Origin: an uncultured Christensenella sp.
GTDB taxonomy: Bacteria > Bacillota > Clostridia > Christensenellales > UBA1242
NCBI GenBank assembly: GCA_948466185.1
Contig: CAOJZM010000005.1
Coordinates: 33,980-97,979, forward strand
Length of the DNA stretch: 64,000 nucleotides
Direction: 5' to 3'
Part shown: positions 7,782-15,012 of the stretch, in pieces
How the letters are laid out: every line of letters starts with the position of its first letter
Numbering within the stretch: the stretch's first letter is position 1
Made by a program: the position numbers and the translations under genes
Notes under the pieces: generated by a model
The model's database searches: none
What the model was told of the DNA's origin: nothing
The model's input: only the letters and a program-made list of their open reading frames with translations

Positions 7782-8056
7782 GCAAATTAAATAAAACTCA
7801 ACTTTGTTGCAAAAGAGCGGTTGCTGGCAGAGCATATCGCAATCCGAACTTTTGTTATCTTCTCTTTGTTTTTTAGTTTAACGAATATTCTTTGTTGTCA
7901 AGGTTAAATTGAATGTCTAGTTATTTGAAAATTATTTATTTTAACGACAACCTATGACAACGGCAGAGATATTCGCTTGTTTGGCAGTTAAGAGAGCGTT
8001 TGAAGAAAAAAGAAAGAATGGGCAGTTGTTTGTTTATGTTTTTCTTTAATCATTCC

Positions 8057-8071
8057 GCTAGTTTCAAAATT
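8057..8071 (-). repeat. right arm of 15-bp inverted repeat
   Basis: GCTAGTTTCAAAATT is the exact reverse complement of the arm at 6783-6797. The 8-base sequence TTAAAGGG follows at 8078-8085, matching the copy outside the left arm. Confidence 0.65.
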
Positions 8072-8123
8072 GAGTGATTAAAGGGGTTTTTATTTTCTTT
8101 TTTGTTTAAACAACAAATCCCAT

Positions 8124-8151
8124 TTGACTTTTTGAAATTTTAATATATACT
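8124..8151 (+). promoter_or_regulatory. mnmG: promoter of mnmG, close to the start codon
   Basis: TTGACT, 16 bases and TATACT; the ATG begins 10 bases after the -10 box. Transcription would begin within about three bases of the start codon, and there is no ribosome site. Confidence 0.65.
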
Positions 8152-8161
8152 TAAATGTATT

Positions 8162-10021
8162 ATGGAAGAATTTGACGCGATTGTAATCGGGGCGGGACAT
8201 GCGGGCTGTGAGTCCGCCCTCGCACTTGCAAGAACTGGCAACAGAACATTGCTTTTAACACTGAGTTTGGATGCGGTGGCTTTTTTGGCATGCAATCCAT
8301 CTATTGGAGGCACTGCAAAAGGACAACTTGTGGCAGAGGTGGATGCTTTGGGCGGCGAAATGGGGGTGAATATTGATAAAACTTCTATTCAACTTCGAAT
8401 GCTCAATCGCGGCAAAGGTCCAGCTGTACAAAGTTTAAGGGCGCAGGCAGACAAAATCGCCTATCATAACCAAATGAAAAAGACACTTGAAAATACTCCC
8501 AACCTATTTTTGAGGCAGGGTGAAGCAATTGACATTGTGGAGCAGGAAGAATACAAAATTGTTAAAAGTGCTGTCGGCGAGGAGTATAAAGCAAAGGTTC
8601 TTGTTTTCGCCACTGGTGTTTATCTTAAAAGCAGAATTATTATCGGAGATTACACCAAAGATGTTGGGCCAAATGGATTTATGAATTCCAAGTTGCTTTC
8701 TGACAGTTTGGACAAACTTGGGATAAAACTTTTACGATTTAAAACAGGGACTCCTGCAAGAGTTAACGCTCGCAGTATAGATTTTTCAAAACTTGAAATT
8801 CAATATGGCGAGGACAATATACAATCCTTTTCTTTTAAGACAAAAGAGAAGCCAACAAATAAAGCGGTTTGCTATTTGACGTACACCAACACAAACACTC
8901 ATGAAATCATTAAGGCAAATCTCGACAAAGCACCAGTCTTTTCAGGACTTATAAAGGGAGTAGGTCCACGATACTGCCCTTCCATTGAAACGAAAATAGT
9001 TCGCTTTGCAGATAAAGAAAGGCATCAACTCTTTTTGGAGCCTGAATCACTGTCAACCAATGAAATATATATACAGGGTTTTTCAACCTCAATGCCGACA
9101 AGTGTTCAAAAGGAAATGATACATTCTTTAAGTGGGCTTGAAAATGCGGAAATTATGAGGGATAGTTATGCTATCGAATATGATTGCATAGATCCCAAAC
9201 AACTCCTTCCAACATTAGAGCTAAAAAATCATAAAGGATTGTTCTTTGCAGGCCAAATTAATGGAACAAGCGGATATGAAGAGGCGGCGGCACAAGGAAT
9301 AATTGCGGGGATAAACGCAAACTTATATTTGAAAAGTCAACCACAACTAATTTTAAAGCGTAGTGATGGATATATTGGTGTTTTAATAGACGACATTGTA
9401 ACAAAAGGAACTCAAGAACCCTATCGAATGATGACAAGCCGTGCAGAATATAGGTTGTTTCTTCGACAAGATAATGCTGATTTAAGGCTGACAGAAATTG
9501 GCAGAGAGGTAGGTTTAGTGGATGATGAAAGATACAATATATTTACCGAGAAAAAAACAAAACTTGATGAGTGCTTTAGACTGTTAAAAACAAAAGTCAT
9601 TATAGATGAAAATATTAAAAAACTTTTTGAAGAAAATCAGGAAAGTTTGCCAAAAGAAAATATGACTGTTCATGAAATGTTGAAGAGAAGCAATATTGAT
9701 ATATTTAAAATAAATGGTATTTTGCATATCTTCGATGAATTTACTTATGAAATTTTAAATGAAATAAACATTATGGTAAAGTATGAAGGTTATCTAAAAC
9801 AACAAGATGAAGAAATTGCAAAATTCAAAAAGAACGAGAGCACCCTTATTCCAGAGGATTTTGATTATCTCAAATATCACGGATTAAGAAAAGAGGCCAG
9901 CGAAAAACTCAATGAAATTCGTCCCTTCAATCTTGGCCAAGCTTCCAGAATCTCAGGAGTCTCACCTGCCGACATCGCAGTCCTTTCGGTACTTATTAAA
10001 AAATTTAAAGAAAGCAAATAA
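8162..10021 (+). CDS. mnmG: tRNA uridine 5-carboxymethylaminomethyl modification enzyme MnmG (GidA), 619 aa
   Basis: MnmG is the FAD/NADH partner of MnmE in wobble-uridine modification. The N-terminus has the dinucleotide-binding motif VIGAGHAGCE, followed by the signatures CNPSIGG and GPAVQSLRAQADK. Near residue 270 GPRYCPSIETK is present, and the C-terminal part carries EPYRMMTSRAEYRL and the helical domain that contacts MnmE. Length is normal. No Shine-Dalgarno site precedes the ATG, and the promoter abuts it. The last bases overlap a terminator stem. Confidence 0.97.
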   Translation: MEEFDAIVIGAGHAGCESALALARTGNRTLLLTLSLDAVAFLACNPSIGGTAKGQLVAEVDALGGEMGVNIDKTSIQLRMLNRGKGPAVQSLRAQADKIAYHNQMKKTLENTPNLFLRQGEAIDIVEQEEYKIVKSAVGEEYKAKVLVFATGVYLKSRIIIGDYTKDVGPNGFMNSKLLSDSLDKLGIKLLRFKTGTPARVNARSIDFSKLEIQYGEDNIQSFSFKTKEKPTNKAVCYLTYTNTNTHEIIKANLDKAPVFSGLIKGVGPRYCPSIETKIVRFADKERHQLFLEPESLSTNEIYIQGFSTSMPTSVQKEMIHSLSGLENAEIMRDSYAIEYDCIDPKQLLPTLELKNHKGLFFAGQINGTSGYEEAAAQGIIAGINANLYLKSQPQLILKRSDGYIGVLIDDIVTKGTQEPYRMMTSRAEYRLFLRQDNADLRLTEIGREVGLVDDERYNIFTEKKTKLDECFRLLKTKVIIDENIKKLFEENQESLPKENMTVHEMLKRSNIDIFKINGILHIFDEFTYEILNEINIMVKYEGYLKQQDEEIAKFKKNESTLIPEDFDYLKYHGLRKEASEKLNEIRPFNLGQASRISGVSPADIAVLSVLIKKFKESK

Positions 10022-10194
10022 AGGCTATATAATTCAGCCTTTATTTTTTTGTTATTTTTTTTATCCCCGGGTTTTCTTAAAGCAGCCTCCCTTGAAATAT
10101 GAACTTCTCCAGCATCAATCATGCGAAGAACATGATTTATCCATTTTGACATCTCACCAACACCATTTTTGTTATTTGATTGTTTTTTATCCAT
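9877..10194 (-). CDS. hypothetical protein antisense to the mnmG 3' end, 105 aa
   Basis: I do not recognise this product. A GGGGAGGGG ribosome site stands just before the ATG at 10194, and a strong minus-strand promoter lies upstream, which argues for real expression. The first 55 residues (MDKKQSNNKNG..., ending near PGDKKNN) come from the gap between mnmG and the next gene. The rest runs antisense through the mnmG terminator and 3' end and may not be conserved. Two operator-like palindromes flank its promoter, so it is probably controlled with the divergent XRE gene. Confidence 0.45.
   Translation of the reverse strand: MDKKQSNNKNGVGEMSKWINHVLRMIDAGEVHISREAALRKPGDKKNNKKIKAELYSLYLLSLNFLISTERTAMSAGETPEILEAWPRLKGRISLSFSLASFLNP
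10017..10052 (+). terminator. terminator of mnmG
   Basis: AATAAAGGCT and AGCCTTTATT form a 10-base stem with a 9-base loop, followed by T7. The 5' arm includes the mnmG stop codon. Confidence 0.85.
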
Positions 10195-10211
10195 TACTAC
10201 CCCTCCCCGAT

Positions 10212-10228
10212 ATATACAGCCTGTATAT
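10212..10228. promoter_or_regulatory. operator-like palindrome 1 (ATATACAG-C-CTGTATAT)
   Basis: A perfect 17-base palindrome lies just downstream of the predicted minus-strand transcription start. It shares the ATACAx-N-xTGTAT core with palindrome 2, and is a likely binding site of the adjacent XRE regulator. Confidence 0.6.
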
Positions 10229-10236
10229 TTATTGTT

Positions 10237-10266
10237 ATTATATAGTATAAATTGTACATATGTCAA
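10237..10266 (-). promoter_or_regulatory. promoter of the 105-aa minus-strand gene
   Basis: On the minus strand TTGACA, 18 bases and TATAAT. It lies between the two operator-like palindromes. Confidence 0.65.
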
Positions 10267-10271
10267 GTTTT

Positions 10272-10292
10272 ATATATACAATTTGTATATAT
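10272..10292. promoter_or_regulatory. operator-like palindrome 2 (21 bases)
   Basis: ATATATACAA-T-TTGTATATAT is a perfect palindrome with 10-base arms. It lies upstream of the minus-strand -35 box and on the leader side of the XRE gene, matching the core of palindrome 1. Confidence 0.6.
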
Positions 10293-10359
10293 TTTTGTTT
10301 GTTGTGAGTGAAAATTAGGCAAAATGTTTACAAAATGTTATTTTTATATTGAGGGAAAA

Positions 10360-10680
10360 ATGAGATTAAAAGAATTTAGAAATAAAAAAGGGTTAACTCA
10401 AAGGGAAGTTGCAAAAAAACTAAATATTACTCCAGCAGGTTACAGTCATTATGAAATAGGAAGATCTCAGCCAGATATTGAGATGTTGAAAAAACTTGCT
10501 GATATTTTTCAAACAACGGTGGACAGTTTGTTAGATCGTCAAGTACCCTACCTTTTAGATAAAAGTTTGTTGTCGAAAGAACAAGTTGCAATTGTAGAAC
10601 AAATACAAACATTATCAGACGAAGAATGCAGAAATGTTGACAGTTTTATTAAAGGCCTAAAAAAAAAGAGTGAGAAATGA
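10360..10680 (+). CDS. XRE-family transcriptional regulator coupled to rsmG, 106 aa
   Basis: The N-terminal Cro/cI HTH (residues about 3-60) reads RLKEFRNKKGLTQREVAKKLNITPAGYSHYEIGR..., with the typical LTQREVAKKL helix. The C-terminal part (KSLLSKEQVAIVEQI...SFIKGL) is helical and may mediate dimerisation. GAGGG precedes the ATG at 10360; an in-frame ATG at 10324 has no ribosome site. The stop overlaps the rsmG ATG as ATGA, so it is translationally coupled to rRNA methyltransferase RsmG, an unusual position between mnmG and rsmG. Two upstream palindromes suggest autoregulation (inference). Confidence 0.85.
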   Translation: MRLKEFRNKKGLTQREVAKKLNITPAGYSHYEIGRSQPDIEMLKKLADIFQTTVDSLLDRQVPYLLDKSLLSKEQVAIVEQIQTLSDEECRNVDSFIKGLKKKSEK

Positions 10681-11378
10681 AAGAAAAATTAAAACAAATC
10701 TTTTCTGAATACGGATTTAAATTAAATGAAAAACAACTGGACCAGTTTGAAAAGTATTATAAATATTTAATTGAAGAAAACATGAAATTTAATCTGACGG
10801 CTATAACTGAAGAGAATGACGTCATCATAAAACATTTTTTAGACAGTGTCCTTCCAATACAGGAAATCAAACCCAATTCAACATTAATTGATGTTGGTAC
10901 AGGTGCGGGCTTTCCGGGTTTACCAATCAAAATCATGAGGCCGGATATAAAGATGGTTTTGCTGGACAGTTTGCAAAAACGCATAAACTTTTTAAATGAA
11001 ACAATAAAACTTCTTGGGCTCGACAAGATTGAAGCTGTGCATGCACGTGCTGAAGATTATGCAATAAAGAATCGAGAAAGTTTTGATTATGCCACCTCAA
11101 GAGCGGTGGCACAAACAAATACACTGGTTGAATATATGCTCCCCTTTGTAAAAGTGGGTGGGAAAGCTGTTTTATATAAGTCCTCTAAAATAGAGGATGA
11201 GTTGAAGGCAGCACAAAACGCGATAACCACACTGGGAGGCAGCATGCCTATCGTTTTATCTTTTAAAATTAAAGAAAGCGAAATTGAAAGGAAAATTGTT
11301 ATCATAAGAAAAGAAAAAAGAACAAACGAAAAATATCCAAGAAATAAAAATTTGCCCAAAATCAAGCCAATAATGTGA
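10677..11378 (+). CDS. rsmG: 16S rRNA (guanine-N7) methyltransferase RsmG, 233 aa
   Basis: RsmG (GidB) methylates G527 of 16S rRNA using S-adenosylmethionine; its loss gives low-level streptomycin resistance in known species. The early signature KFNLTAITEENDVIIKHFLDS is present, then the SAM-binding loop DVGTGAGFPGLPI at about residues 71-83, LLDSLQKRINFL and DYATSRAVAQ. Length is normal. It starts on the overlapping ATGA of the XRE gene. Confidence 0.96.
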   Translation: MKEKLKQIFSEYGFKLNEKQLDQFEKYYKYLIEENMKFNLTAITEENDVIIKHFLDSVLPIQEIKPNSTLIDVGTGAGFPGLPIKIMRPDIKMVLLDSLQKRINFLNETIKLLGLDKIEAVHARAEDYAIKNRESFDYATSRAVAQTNTLVEYMLPFVKVGGKAVLYKSSKIEDELKAAQNAITTLGGSMPIVLSFKIKESEIERKIVIIRKEKRTNEKYPRNKNLPKIKPIM

Positions 11379-11410
11379 AATATTGTCGATAAATTTCTTT
11401 ATTATTTAAT

Positions 11411-11446
11411 AAAAACGCAAAAATTCTTTATTTTTGCGTTTTTTTA
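11411..11446 (+). terminator. terminator of rsmG
   Basis: AAAAACGCAAAAA and TTTTTGCGTTTTT form a 13-base stem with a 7-base loop and a trailing T run. Confidence 0.9.
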
Positions 11447-11475
11447 TGTTATTATTGTTGCATGAGAGGTAATAT

Positions 11476-12303
11476 ATGGGGAAAATAATTTCTTTTGCTA
11501 ATCAAAAAGGCGGGGTTGGGAAAACTACAACTTGTATTAATTTATCCGCTTACGTTGCAGCAATGGGAAAAAGAGTTCTGGTTGTTGATCTTGACCCACA
11601 AGGGAATGCGACAAGCGGGCTGGGAATTGATAAAGAAAAAGACATGAAAACTGTCTATGATCTTATTTCTGGGGATTCAACCACCGAGGAAGTTATTAAA
11701 CGTACAATGATTGAAGGCCTTGATGTGCTTCCTTCTACAGTTGACCTTGCTGGAGCTGAACTTGAAATGGTTGAAATGCCACAACGTGAAAAGATAATGA
11801 AAGGAATCCTTGAACCGCTAAAGAATAGTTATGATTTTATAATGATTGACTGCCCCCCATCTCTTGGACTTATAACTGTTAATGCACTTACGGCTTCGGA
11901 TAGTGTGATTATTCCTATGCAATGTGAATATTATCCACTGATGGGTATAACTCAGCTCATGAACACAATTCGACTTATCAAGTTTCATTTAAATCCGAAT
12001 ATTGATGTTGAAGGTGTGGTCATGACAATGAAGGATAAGCGTTCAAACCTTACAAATCAGGTTGCCGATGAGATCTTGAAGTTCTTTGGCAAAAAAGTAT
12101 TCTTTACATACATACCAAGAAATATAAGACTTGCAGAAGCACCAAGCCATGGAGAACCAATTCTTATATATGAACCTTCCTCAAAAGGTGCAGAAGCGTA
12201 TTTGAGTCTTGCCGAAGAGTTTTTGGATAGGAACAAAATAAAATATAATCCAATTACAAATGATACAAAATTAAAGTTAAGAGGGGTAAAGAATGATGAG
12301 TAA
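11476..12303 (+). CDS. parA: chromosome partitioning ATPase ParA (Soj), 275 aa
   Basis: ParA/Soj is a dimerising ATPase that with ParB segregates replicated origins and can affect initiation. The deviant Walker A NQKGGVGKTTTCINL is at residues 8-22, DLDPQGNAT follows, and Walker B FIMIDCPPSLG is near residue 127. Length fits chromosomal Soj. A GAGAGGT ribosome site is seven bases from the ATG. It overlaps parB by 11 bases. Confidence 0.96.
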   Translation: MGKIISFANQKGGVGKTTTCINLSAYVAAMGKRVLVVDLDPQGNATSGLGIDKEKDMKTVYDLISGDSTTEEVIKRTMIEGLDVLPSTVDLAGAELEMVEMPQREKIMKGILEPLKNSYDFIMIDCPPSLGLITVNALTASDSVIIPMQCEYYPLMGITQLMNTIRLIKFHLNPNIDVEGVVMTMKDKRSNLTNQVADEILKFFGKKVFFTYIPRNIRLAEAPSHGEPILIYEPSSKGAEAYLSLAEEFLDRNKIKYNPITNDTKLKLRGVKNDE

Positions 12304-13264
12304 TAAAAAAGGACTAGGAAGAGGTCTAGAGTCGCTATTCGCCTTTTATGAGGATGAAGGTTCTGAAAACATAACAAGTAATAGCAATAATAGGCCGAAT
12401 AGAAATGTTGGCGAAATAAAAGGCGTGACAGAAGTTGATATAAACAAGGTTGTGCCGAACCCAAATCAGCCAAGAAAGAATTTTGATGAGGAAGCTTTAC
12501 AGGACTTATCAAAATCAATCAAGATTCATGGCGTTGTACAGCCCCTTGTTTTGAATAAATTGGATGACGACAAATATTTGATAATCGCTGGCGAACGTAG
12601 ATGGAGAGCCTCTAAACTTGCTGGGCTAGCATCCGTTCCAGCTGTTATAAAAGAATACACCGAAAAACAAATAAAGGAAATTTCTTTAATTGAAAACTTG
12701 CAACGTGAAGATCTGAACCCTATTGAAGCCGCAAGAGCAATCAAGCAACTTATGGAAGAATATAATCTTACACAGGAAACTGTTTCGGAAAGAATAGGTA
12801 AGAGCCGTTCAAATATCGCCAACTCATTAAGATTATTAACCCTTTATCCAGAAGTTGTTGATATGATTGAAAATGGTAAGTTGTCCGCAGGTCATGCAAG
12901 AACGCTTGTTGTTGTTGAGGACACAACTGAACAAATCAAATTGGCAAAGCAGGCATGCGACGGAAAAATGAGTGTGCGTGAATTAGAAAAGGCAGTAAAA
13001 AACTATTTAAACCGCGGAACAAGTGGTAAATCAGTAAAACCGCAAGAGCAATCGCTTGAACTAAAAGAATTAATTGTTGAAATGCAACGCGTTTTCGCAA
13101 CTAAAGTCTCAGCAATAGGGAATGATAATAAAGGGAGAATATATATAGACTATTACTCCAGAGATGATTTAGACAGGCTTTCCGATATGATAGAATTATT
13201 AAAGAAAAAAGAAACAACTCTTGCTGATTTAAAAAATTACAACAAAAGACATCCCAACGATTAA
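12293..13264 (+). CDS. parB: chromosome partitioning protein ParB (Spo0J), 323 aa
   Basis: ParB binds parS and spreads as a CTP-dependent clamp, loading SMC and stimulating ParA. The N-terminus has KKGLGRGLESLF; the CTPase/ParB-N domain has NPNQPRKNF and the signature GERRWRASKLAG with ENLQREDLNPIEAA; the central HTH is TQETVSERIGKSRSNIANSLRLL; the C-terminal dimerisation part follows. Two start codons, 12293 and 12296, fit the GAGGGG ribosome site. Two perfect parS sites lie 79 and 117 bases after the gene. Confidence 0.96.
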   Translation: MMSNKKGLGRGLESLFAFYEDEGSENITSNSNNRPNRNVGEIKGVTEVDINKVVPNPNQPRKNFDEEALQDLSKSIKIHGVVQPLVLNKLDDDKYLIIAGERRWRASKLAGLASVPAVIKEYTEKQIKEISLIENLQREDLNPIEAARAIKQLMEEYNLTQETVSERIGKSRSNIANSLRLLTLYPEVVDMIENGKLSAGHARTLVVVEDTTEQIKLAKQACDGKMSVRELEKAVKNYLNRGTSGKSVKPQEQSLELKELIVEMQRVFATKVSAIGNDNKGRIYIDYYSRDDLDRLSDMIELLKKKETTLADLKNYNKRHPND

Positions 13265-13266
13265 GT

Positions 13267-13292
13267 AAAAGCAGGTTAACCCCTGCTTTTAT
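13267..13292 (+). terminator. terminator of parAB
   Basis: AAAAGCAGG and CCTGCTTTT form a 9-base stem around TTAACC, immediately after the parB stop. Confidence 0.85.
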
Positions 13293-13342
13293 ATTATATA
13301 ATGACAAAAATAAGCCTAGTGCAATAAAAAATGGTTTTAAAA

Positions 13343-13358
13343 TGTTTCACGTGAAACA
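13343..13358. promoter_or_regulatory. parS centromere site 1
   Basis: TGTTTCACGTGAAACA is the consensus bacterial parS palindrome; the match extends to 20 bases, AATGTTTCACGTGAAACATT. It is the nucleation site for the ParB encoded just upstream. Confidence 0.97.
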
Positions 13359-13380
13359 TTTTTTTGTTAATTTAGGGGAA

Positions 13381-13396
13381 TGTTTCACGTGAAACA
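13381..13396. promoter_or_regulatory. parS centromere site 2
   Basis: A second exact TGTTTCACGTGAAACA lies 38 bases after the first. Two closely spaced sites should strengthen ParB loading and mark this region as origin-proximal. Confidence 0.97.
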
Positions 13397-13443
13397 ATCT
13401 TTTTATAACCTAAAAATCTAATTTAGAAAATCTTTAATTTTAT

Positions 13444-13471
13444 TTGTTATTACAATAAAATATGATATAAT
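13444..13471 (+). promoter_or_regulatory. promoter of the rubrerythrin gene
   Basis: TTGTTA, 16 bases and TATAAT; an AGGAGG site follows about 9 bases later, ahead of the ATG at 13492. Confidence 0.65.
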
Positions 13472-13491
13472 TGGGACAGGAGGAAAAACAA

Positions 13492-14037
13492 ATGGATAAA
13501 AACGTGAAAGGAACAAAAACTGAGAAGAATCTTCAGGAGGCTTTCGCCGGGGAAAGTCAAGCGAGAAATAAATATACATATTTCGCTTCAAAGGCAAGAA
13601 AGGAGGGCTATGAAAAAATAGCAGCTGTTTTTGAAGAAACTGCCAATAATGAGAAAGAACATGCAAAGCTATGGTTCAAAGCTCTTAATGGTGGAGATGT
13701 GCCAACAACTGTTGAAAACTTAGTAGAGGCAGCGGCAGGAGAGAACTTTGAGTGGACAAATATGTATGAGAGAATGGCGAAGGAAGCCAAAGAAGAAGGG
13801 TTTGAAAAGATTGCTTATCAATTTGCTGCTGTTGCTGCAATTGAAAAAAGACATCAGGAAAGATATGAAACTTTGCTTAAACTTTTGAAAGCCGGAAAGA
13901 TATATAAGAAGACAGAGAAAAAAGTCTGGATATGCCGTAACTGCGGCCATATACATGTTGGAACAGAGGCGCCAAAGGTTTGCCCAGTATGTAACCATCC
14001 ACAAGCATATTTTGAATTGTTTGTAGAAGAGTTCTAA
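13492..14037 (+). CDS. rubrerythrin, 181 aa
   Basis: Rubrerythrin is a cytoplasmic di-iron peroxidase of anaerobes that reduces hydrogen peroxide. The N-terminal ferritin-like four-helix domain carries the iron-ligand segments [25 protein letters not shown] and [10 protein letters not shown]. The C-terminal rubredoxin domain has CRNCGH and [11 protein letters not shown], giving the two CxxC knuckles (about residues 148-151 and 164-167). The start is the ATG after AGGAGG at 13492; an earlier in-frame codon overlaps the promoter. It supports an anaerobic lifestyle. Confidence 0.95.
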   Translation: MDKNVKGTKTEKNLQEAFAGESQARNKYTYFASKARKEGYEKIAAVFEETANNEKEHAKLWFKALNGGDVPTTVENLVEAAAGENFEWTNMYERMAKEAKEEGFEKIAYQFAAVAAIEKRHQERYETLLKLLKAGKIYKKTEKKVWICRNCGHIHVGTEAPKVCPVCNHPQAYFELFVEEF

Positions 14038-14056
14038 TTAAAGTTAATATAATCAC

Positions 14057-14090
14057 AAAAGGAGGCTTTTTCAACAGTCTTCTTTTTTGT
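14057..14090 (+). terminator. terminator of rubrerythrin
   Basis: AAAAGGAGGC pairs with GTCTTCTTTT through two G-U pairs, with a 10-base loop and a T run. Confidence 0.7.
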
Positions 14091-14221
14091 TCTTATTAAA
14101 AAGAATTTGTTCGAATTATATCTAAATTTATACATAATAGTATAAACTCATCGCAAAACATCGAATTTTGTAAAAAAGTAAACAAATTAAAAAAATATCT
14201 TTAAAAAATGTTGAAAATTGC

Positions 14222-14250
14222 TTTACTTTTTAAAAACAATGAGTTAAAAT
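14222..14250 (+). promoter_or_regulatory. promoter of the Spo0A-output-domain gene
   Basis: TTTACT, 17 bases and TAAAAT, followed by AAAGGAGG before the ATG. Upstream, TGTTCGAA (14109-14116) and CATCGAA (14159-14165) loosely resemble the 0A box TGTCGAA, but in this AT-rich sequence they may be chance. Confidence 0.5.
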
Positions 14251-14275
14251 ATAAGTGTCAAAAAAGGAGGAATAT

Positions 14276-14707
14276 ATGACAAAAGAACAATTATATGTCG
14301 AACAAAGATGCACAAGGATGTTGTTGGAGATCGGAATACCCGCAAATTTGCAAGGATTTAAGTTTTTAAGAAGTGCCGTTATGTGTGTGGTCGAAAACCC
14401 AGACATAATCTCATCAGTAACTAAGAAACTATATCCATGTATAGCAAATATGTATGAAGTGGCTCCTGCAGTTATAGAAAGAAGTATAAGACATTCTATA
14501 GACGTGGCATTTGCGAGAAGAGGAATCACAGGGCTAAATGATTTATTAGATTTGGATATATTTGATTTCAGATATAAACCATCTAATAGTGAGCTTATTG
14601 CACTTCTAGCCGAAAAAATTATCGGTGAGTTAAAGGAAATGCTGTTGAATAATTCAGATAATGACGACAATAATCCTGATAATGATAATAAAAATCATAA
14701 AAAATAA
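14276..14707 (+). CDS. stand-alone Spo0A C-terminal DNA-binding domain protein, 143 aa
   Basis: Residues about 6-118 align by eye with the Spo0A output domain: a TRMLLEIGIPANLQGFKFLR segment matching the helix before the HTH, SVTKKLYPCIANMYEV, ERSIRHSIDVAF matching the recognition-helix region (ERAIRHAIEVAW in Bacillus), and the C-terminal KPSNSELIALLAEKI (KPTNSEFIAMVADKL). The phosphoacceptor receiver domain is absent. A low-complexity Asn/Asp tail fills the last 25 residues. AAAGGAGG precedes the ATG at 14276; an earlier in-frame ATG lies before that site. It may act as a phosphorylation-independent Spo0A-like regulator (inference). Confidence 0.88.
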   Translation: MTKEQLYVEQRCTRMLLEIGIPANLQGFKFLRSAVMCVVENPDIISSVTKKLYPCIANMYEVAPAVIERSIRHSIDVAFARRGITGLNDLLDLDIFDFRYKPSNSELIALLAEKIIGELKEMLLNNSDNDDNNPDNDNKNHKK

Positions 14708-14717
14708 TAAATTTTAG

Positions 14718-14746
14718 TTGAAAAAATTAAAACAGTGTAGTATAAT
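14718..14746 (+). promoter_or_regulatory. promoter of tRNA-Ser
   Basis: TTGAAA, 17 bases and TATAAT, giving a start near 14753 and a precursor leader of about 64 bases. Confidence 0.75.
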
Positions 14747-14816
14747 AAGACTACATGTGTTTTGACATGAAAAATTAGATTAAGAAAACACAAGACAAAG
14801 TTAAGTGTTCTCTTAT

Positions 14817-14904
14817 GGAAGGATGGCTGAGCGGTCGAAAGCGGCGGTCTTGAAAACCGTTGACCTGAAAGGGTCCAGGGGTTCGAATCCCTTTCCTTCC
14901 GCCA
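14817..14904 (+). tRNA. tRNA-Ser (anticodon TGA)
   Basis: The acceptor stem GGAAGGA pairs with TCCTTCC. The D arm GCTGAGCGGTCGAAAGC, anticodon loop CTTGAAA (TGA), a long class II variable arm, T arm GGGGTTCGAATCCCT and encoded CCA are all present. It is 88 bases long. Confidence 0.97.
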
Positions 14905-14913
14905 CAGGTTAAT

Positions 14914-14949
14914 AATACGAACCCTGATTTTACAGGTTCGTATTTTTTA
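14914..14949 (+). terminator. terminator of tRNA-Ser
   Basis: AATACGAACC and GGTTCGTATT form a perfect 10-base stem followed by T5. Confidence 0.9.
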
Positions 14950-14950
14950 A

Positions 14951-14979
14951 TTGGAATTATTTTAAGGTTGTGATAGAAT
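14951..14979 (+). promoter_or_regulatory. promoter of the CAT-like gene
   Basis: TTGGAA, 17 bases and TAGAAT with an extended -10 TG. A GGAG ribosome site lies before the ATG at 15013. Confidence 0.65.
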
Positions 14980-15012
14980 TAAGAAATATAAAAAGATTTA
15001 AACGGAGATATT

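Larger units (their letters stand above)
7698..8161. other. 464-base gene-free region rich in inverted repeats
   Basis: No credible reading frame is seen on either strand. The region contains three separate structures: arms TAGGCGTGTGCTTG (7720-7733) and CAAGCACACGCCTA (7768-7781) enclosing a second stem TGGCG/CGCCA; a long imperfect hairpin from 7882 to 7975 with CGAATAT/ATATTCG at its base; and CTTTAATCA/TGATTAAAG (8044-8083), whose loop contains the right 15-bp repeat arm. It ends with the mnmG promoter. It could be an untranslated RNA or the remains of a mobile element. Confidence 0.55.

Noticed and set aside
14109-14165. Firm assignment of 0A boxes before the Spo0A-type gene
   Set aside because: Only loose TCGAA matches are present, and these arise easily by chance in this composition.
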